From the NCBI GenBank assembly GCA_036939355.1, contig JALLAP010000157.1:1-17741 (forward strand): a stretch of 17,741 nt of DNA. Reading direction: 5' to 3'. Each line of letters starts with the position of its first letter. Within the stretch, counting starts at the first letter, position 1. This document shows, one piece after another, positions 15,313 to 17,741 of the stretch. The notes below the pieces were generated by a model. The model worked only from the letters and a program-made list of their open reading frames with translations. It made no database searches and was not told where the DNA came from. Position numbers and translations under genes: made by a program. The stretch comes from Thalassiosira profunda. Lineage: Eukaryota; Bacillariophyta; Thalassiosirophyceae; Thalassiosirales; Thalassiosiraceae.

Positions 15313-15709
15313 TGAACGTGTCCGCGAAAATGATTGAAGGATGAAACCCCCATCTGGCCGGAGTCGACGTCCCGGGTGGTTTCGGGCGCAAATTATTCCA
15401 GAGCAAATGTGGCATGCGGACTGGTGGCAACGTTGGCCTTGTTGATGTGATCTCGGTTTAAATTGGTATCAATAGGTACCGGGGGATGAAATGGGCGATG
15501 AAAGAGAATGTCGGAGCGGGGTTGGCAAAGAAAGAGACGTTCTGCTTCACTCGACAAGGTTGGAATTCATTTTACTTCATTGGTGCATATGCGTCTTTGC
15601 TGGCTTTCCGTTGGGCATGCGAGGTAGATGTTCAAAGGGGATGTGTTGCCGCGATAAACTTCTAGGCCAGGACGTTGGATTTGCTTTTGCTCCTCGCTTC
15701 CTTTTCTCA
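15313..15709. other. Convergent intergenic region, no gene seen
   Basis: These 397 bp lie between the stop codons of the Cys-domain gene and the kinase. Open frames here are weak and without recognisable motifs. TAGGTACC occurs once at 15473-15480. The stretch presumably holds both 3' untranslated regions. Confidence 0.5.
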
Positions 15710-17216
15710 TCAAACAAAGTCCCGGCCGGCAATGAGGGAATCGAAATCGTCGTATCCATTCTCCTTCCCCTCGCCGCCGCCTCTTCGACCCTCCCCGAAC
15801 GGCGACCACCGCTCCCCCAACAGGTCTCGATAGACCTCACCAAATCTGTACGCGACCTCGTGGATGCTGGGCCGCGCCGATCGATCGTGCTGCACCATGT
15901 ACCGCACCAATTCGTACAGGGCCCGCGGATACCTCCCATCCTTTCGGGCGCTGTTGGTGGAGTCGTCCGCTCCGTCGCTGGCCCAGGCGGGCATCGGCAC
16001 CTCCCCCAGTATTTTGAGATGAGTGCACTCCACGATTCGCACCAATCCAAATTGTTGTGGTTGCTGTTGTTGCCGCCCTGGGACCCCACTTTCGCCTCTC
16101 ACAAACTCCATTTCGAAGGGGCTCGCGCCATGCATCAATCCAAAGAGAACGCACCCCAAGCTCCACACGTCGACTTTGCCGTAGTCCAGCACCTCCCTCG
16201 GTCCATGGCGCATGCCCCCCTCAAAAAGCTCCGGCGGTCGGTAAGGCATGGTCGTATGCTGCGCGGCGGTCTCGATGGCGGTCAACACCTGCGGTCGAGA
16301 ATTGAGCTGGGCCGTGAGCGGTCCGGCGGAGCCAAAGTCCATGAGCACGGGAGTCAGTGAACCGCTGGGAGCAATTGCGGCATCGTCTCCGTAGCCCCGC
16401 GATTGCAATAGCACGTTCTCCAACTTCACGTCTCGGTGGGAGAGGTTGGCGTCGTGCATCGCCGTCAGCGCATCGATCAATCCGCTGAATAGTTGCAACA
16501 CCTCCCTTGTCGAGAAGGGCCGTCGTCCGTCCCGCGGATCGTCGCACAATATGTTTCGCTGGGTAATCTCCCCCCGCAGAGACCGCGGGAGGTACGGAAA
16601 GAGCATGTAGCACGCGTTGTACTCGCGGTGCTCAGAACCCGATGCCATCGACGCGTTGGAGGGAGACGTGCTGCTCACGTCGTTGTCGAATTTCAGCCCC
16701 AGCAATTCCAACAGGTTCGGATGGTGCGACGGCAAGCTCCGATGGACTCCCGCCTCGTGCCGACAGNAGCCCCAGCAATTCCAACAGGTTCGGATGGTGC
16801 GACGGCAAGCTCCGATGGACTCCCGCCTCGTGCCGACAGGCCCGCACAATCTCGTGATCCGCACAGTTGATTCTTTTCAACGCATATTTGACCCCGCCCG
16901 TGGAAGCGGCCGTGTCCTCCGTGTCGACCGTCGCCGCGCTCGCCCTCCGCAAATCTCTGGAATTGTCGCTGAGGGGAAACGCCTCGAAGACGTAGCTGAA
17001 GCCCCCCTCGGCGATTTGTTGGCCGATCTCGACCTGCATCCCGTTGTCGAACGTCAGCGTTTTTGCGGCGGAGAGGCCGAAGAAGAAGGACGGCAATTGG
17101 ATGCCCCCGCCGCGACCACGGCCGCCATGGTGGCGAGATTGGGCGCCGAAGAACGAGCTGAGGAAGTTCCAGCAGAGGCGGAGGTAGTGCATGATCGTGT
17201 GCAGCAAGAAGGTCAT
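15710..17216 (-). CDS. STK16/NAK-family-like Ser/Thr protein kinase (interrupted by an assembly duplication)
   Basis: Removing one copy of the exact 72-bp repeat plus the N (73 bp) gives one continuous 477-residue frame. Kinase motifs then follow in order: glycine loop IAEGGFSYVF (68-77), ATP-binding Lys114 in YALKRI, helix-C Glu130 in RHEAGVHRSL, catalytic HRDVKLEN (His236, Asp238, Lys240, Asn243), DFG (269-271) and PYRPPELF (300-307). The ALKRI and TTMPYRPPELF style, and an insert between DFG and PPE, resemble STK16/MPSK1 and the wider NAK family, which act in Golgi and membrane trafficking. An N-terminal hydrophobic stretch with a Cys (MTFLLHTIMHYLRLCWNFL) could anchor it to membranes. The start ATG at 17216 has A at -3 and is the first after an in-frame stop; a spliced upstream exon ending near CAG at about 17260 cannot be excluded. 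Activity is likely, since all catalytic residues are present. Confidence 0.88.
16695..16839. repeat. Exact 72-bp direct duplication flanking a single N (assembly join)
   Basis: Bases 16695-16766 are identical to 16768-16839, with the ambiguous base N at 16767 between them. Both copies encode RHEAGVHRSLPSHHPNLLELLG on the reverse strand. Perfect identity, position at the N and restoration of the kinase frame on removal all point to two overlapping contig ends joined without merging. Confidence 0.93.
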
Positions 17217-17677
17217 GTTTGGCTTGCCGCCGAGGGTGTAGGAGGCGCTGCCGCCGCGCTGATTGGTGTGGGGGGAGGCGATGGTGGAAAATTAAAAATT
17301 AGAGCTGTCGCCGCGGGCGGCCGACGCAGAAAAGGGTACAATAGAGAACCCAGAAGGCCGGCAGAGATGGAGAGGGCTGGGGCGCCGGCCGGGCGGGGGG
17401 ATGTGATGGCGGAGATTAGGGTGGAGCGGTGGCGGTGGCAGAAGAGGGTGCAGAAGGCGAGCAGGAGATTGGGCGCGGGAAGGCGCCAAGTGGATTGTGA
17501 GCGATGAGGCCGGATCTTGATTTCTCGCATTTGTGAACCGGCCTATGTACAATAAGGGTGGCGGTGAAAAGAAGCGCGAGAGAAGCAACGGGCACGCAAC
17601 GGTGTCTCCATCCAAAGCATCGTCGGCGTCGGCAACAGCATCGGCATCAACGGCAGGCGCAGGGCGGCAGATAAACG
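17217..17677. promoter_or_regulatory. Putative bidirectional promoter between kinase and next gene
   Basis: The 461 bp between divergent starts contain no convincing gene. A long reverse frame through it is Pro/Ala/Ser-rich and ends exactly at the kinase ATG (ATGA), so it is read as leader. On the reverse strand a pyrimidine-rich stretch ends in CAATCAG at about 17260, a possible acceptor of a leader intron. Confidence 0.4.
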
Positions 17678-17741
17678 ATGGGCCTCTTCTCGAAAAACAA
17701 ACCCGACAGCGGTGAGCCCTCGTCGTCGCAGAGGTTTCAGC
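17678..17741 (+). CDS. N-terminus of an unidentified protein (3' truncated by window edge)
   Basis: An ATG at 17678 in the context AAACG-ATG-G, the same ACG-ATG form used by four other genes here, opens 21 codons reading MGLFSKNKPDSGEPSSSQRF before the window ends. The polar, Ser-rich beginning is typical of a disordered N-terminus. Gly at position 2 hints at N-myristoylation, but Lys at position 6 is unfavourable. A longer overlapping frame (17533-17715) is Ser/Ala-rich and looks like chance. Too short to name. Confidence 0.4.
   Translation, partial: MGLFSKNKPDSGEPSSSQRFQ

Noticed and set aside
16617..17507. 296-codon forward open frame across the N
   Set aside because: It is antisense to the conserved kinase, runs through the assembly duplication and has no motif.
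17213..17530. 105-codon reverse open frame upstream of the kinase
   Set aside because: It is Pro/Ala/Ser-rich low complexity and overlaps the kinase start by ATGA; best read as leader sequence.
1..17741. CRISPR arrays, prokaryotic operons, insertion sequences or viral genes
   Set aside because: There are no regularly spaced repeats and no transposase, integrase, reverse transcriptase or capsid-like frames; introns and domain types are eukaryotic.

Overview
This window looks like a gene-dense piece of a nuclear genome from a eukaryotic alga, most likely a stramenopile (heterokont) with a secondary plastid; the taxon is inferred. The supporting signs are: spliceosomal GT-AG introns of about 91-104 nt; start codons in eukaryotic contexts (A or G at -3, often ACG-ATG); typically eukaryotic proteins (F-box/LRR, RING-CH, STK16-like kinase, vacuolar sorting receptor, GPI-anchored protein); and a patatin-like lipase whose presequence has the signal-peptide-plus-Phe junction (SEA|FQP) used for import into complex plastids. 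A single N inside an exactly duplicated 72-bp block shows that this is draft assembly.

Layout. 1-393 (+): 3' end of a pfkB-family sugar kinase. 433-1671 (-): F-box/LRR-like protein, paralogue A. 1939-2289 (-): unexplained open frame, possibly an exon or gene relic. 2394-3062 (+): AhpD/CMD-fold protein with a complete Glu-Cys-Cys-His set. 3105-4906 (-): tudor/SH3-like repeats, then RING-CH, then TPR-like helices, with an apparent 1-base frameshift near its N-terminus. 5218-6242 (+): plastid-targeted patatin-like phospholipase with one intron. 6559-7479 (+): ZIP metal transporter. 8089-10653 (+): vacuolar sorting receptor-like membrane protein. 10938-12200 (+): HAD phosphatase fused to an NTF2/SnoaL-like domain. 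12303-13520 (-): F-box/LRR-like paralogue B. 14068-15312 (+): secreted, probably GPI-anchored protein with two copies of an unrecognised four-cysteine domain, in four exons. 15710-17216 (-): STK16/NAK-like protein kinase interrupted by the assembly duplication. 17678-17741 (+): first codons of a further gene.

Genes are packed tail-to-tail with gaps as small as 39 and 42 bp, and several head-to-head pairs share putative bidirectional promoters of about 310-720 bp. The genes do not form one pathway; endomembrane trafficking and protein turnover recur (sorting receptor, STK16-like kinase, RING-CH ligase, two F-box proteins). No rRNA, tRNA, CRISPR array or intact mobile element was seen.

The observations most worth following are the duplicated Cys-domain surface protein, the over-representation of the palindrome TTGCAA (present in all four introns), shared promoter palindromes, a c-Myc-type nuclear signal starting both F-box paralogues, a 41/44-bp imperfect inverted repeat upstream of paralogue B, and two gene models broken by probable sequence or assembly errors.
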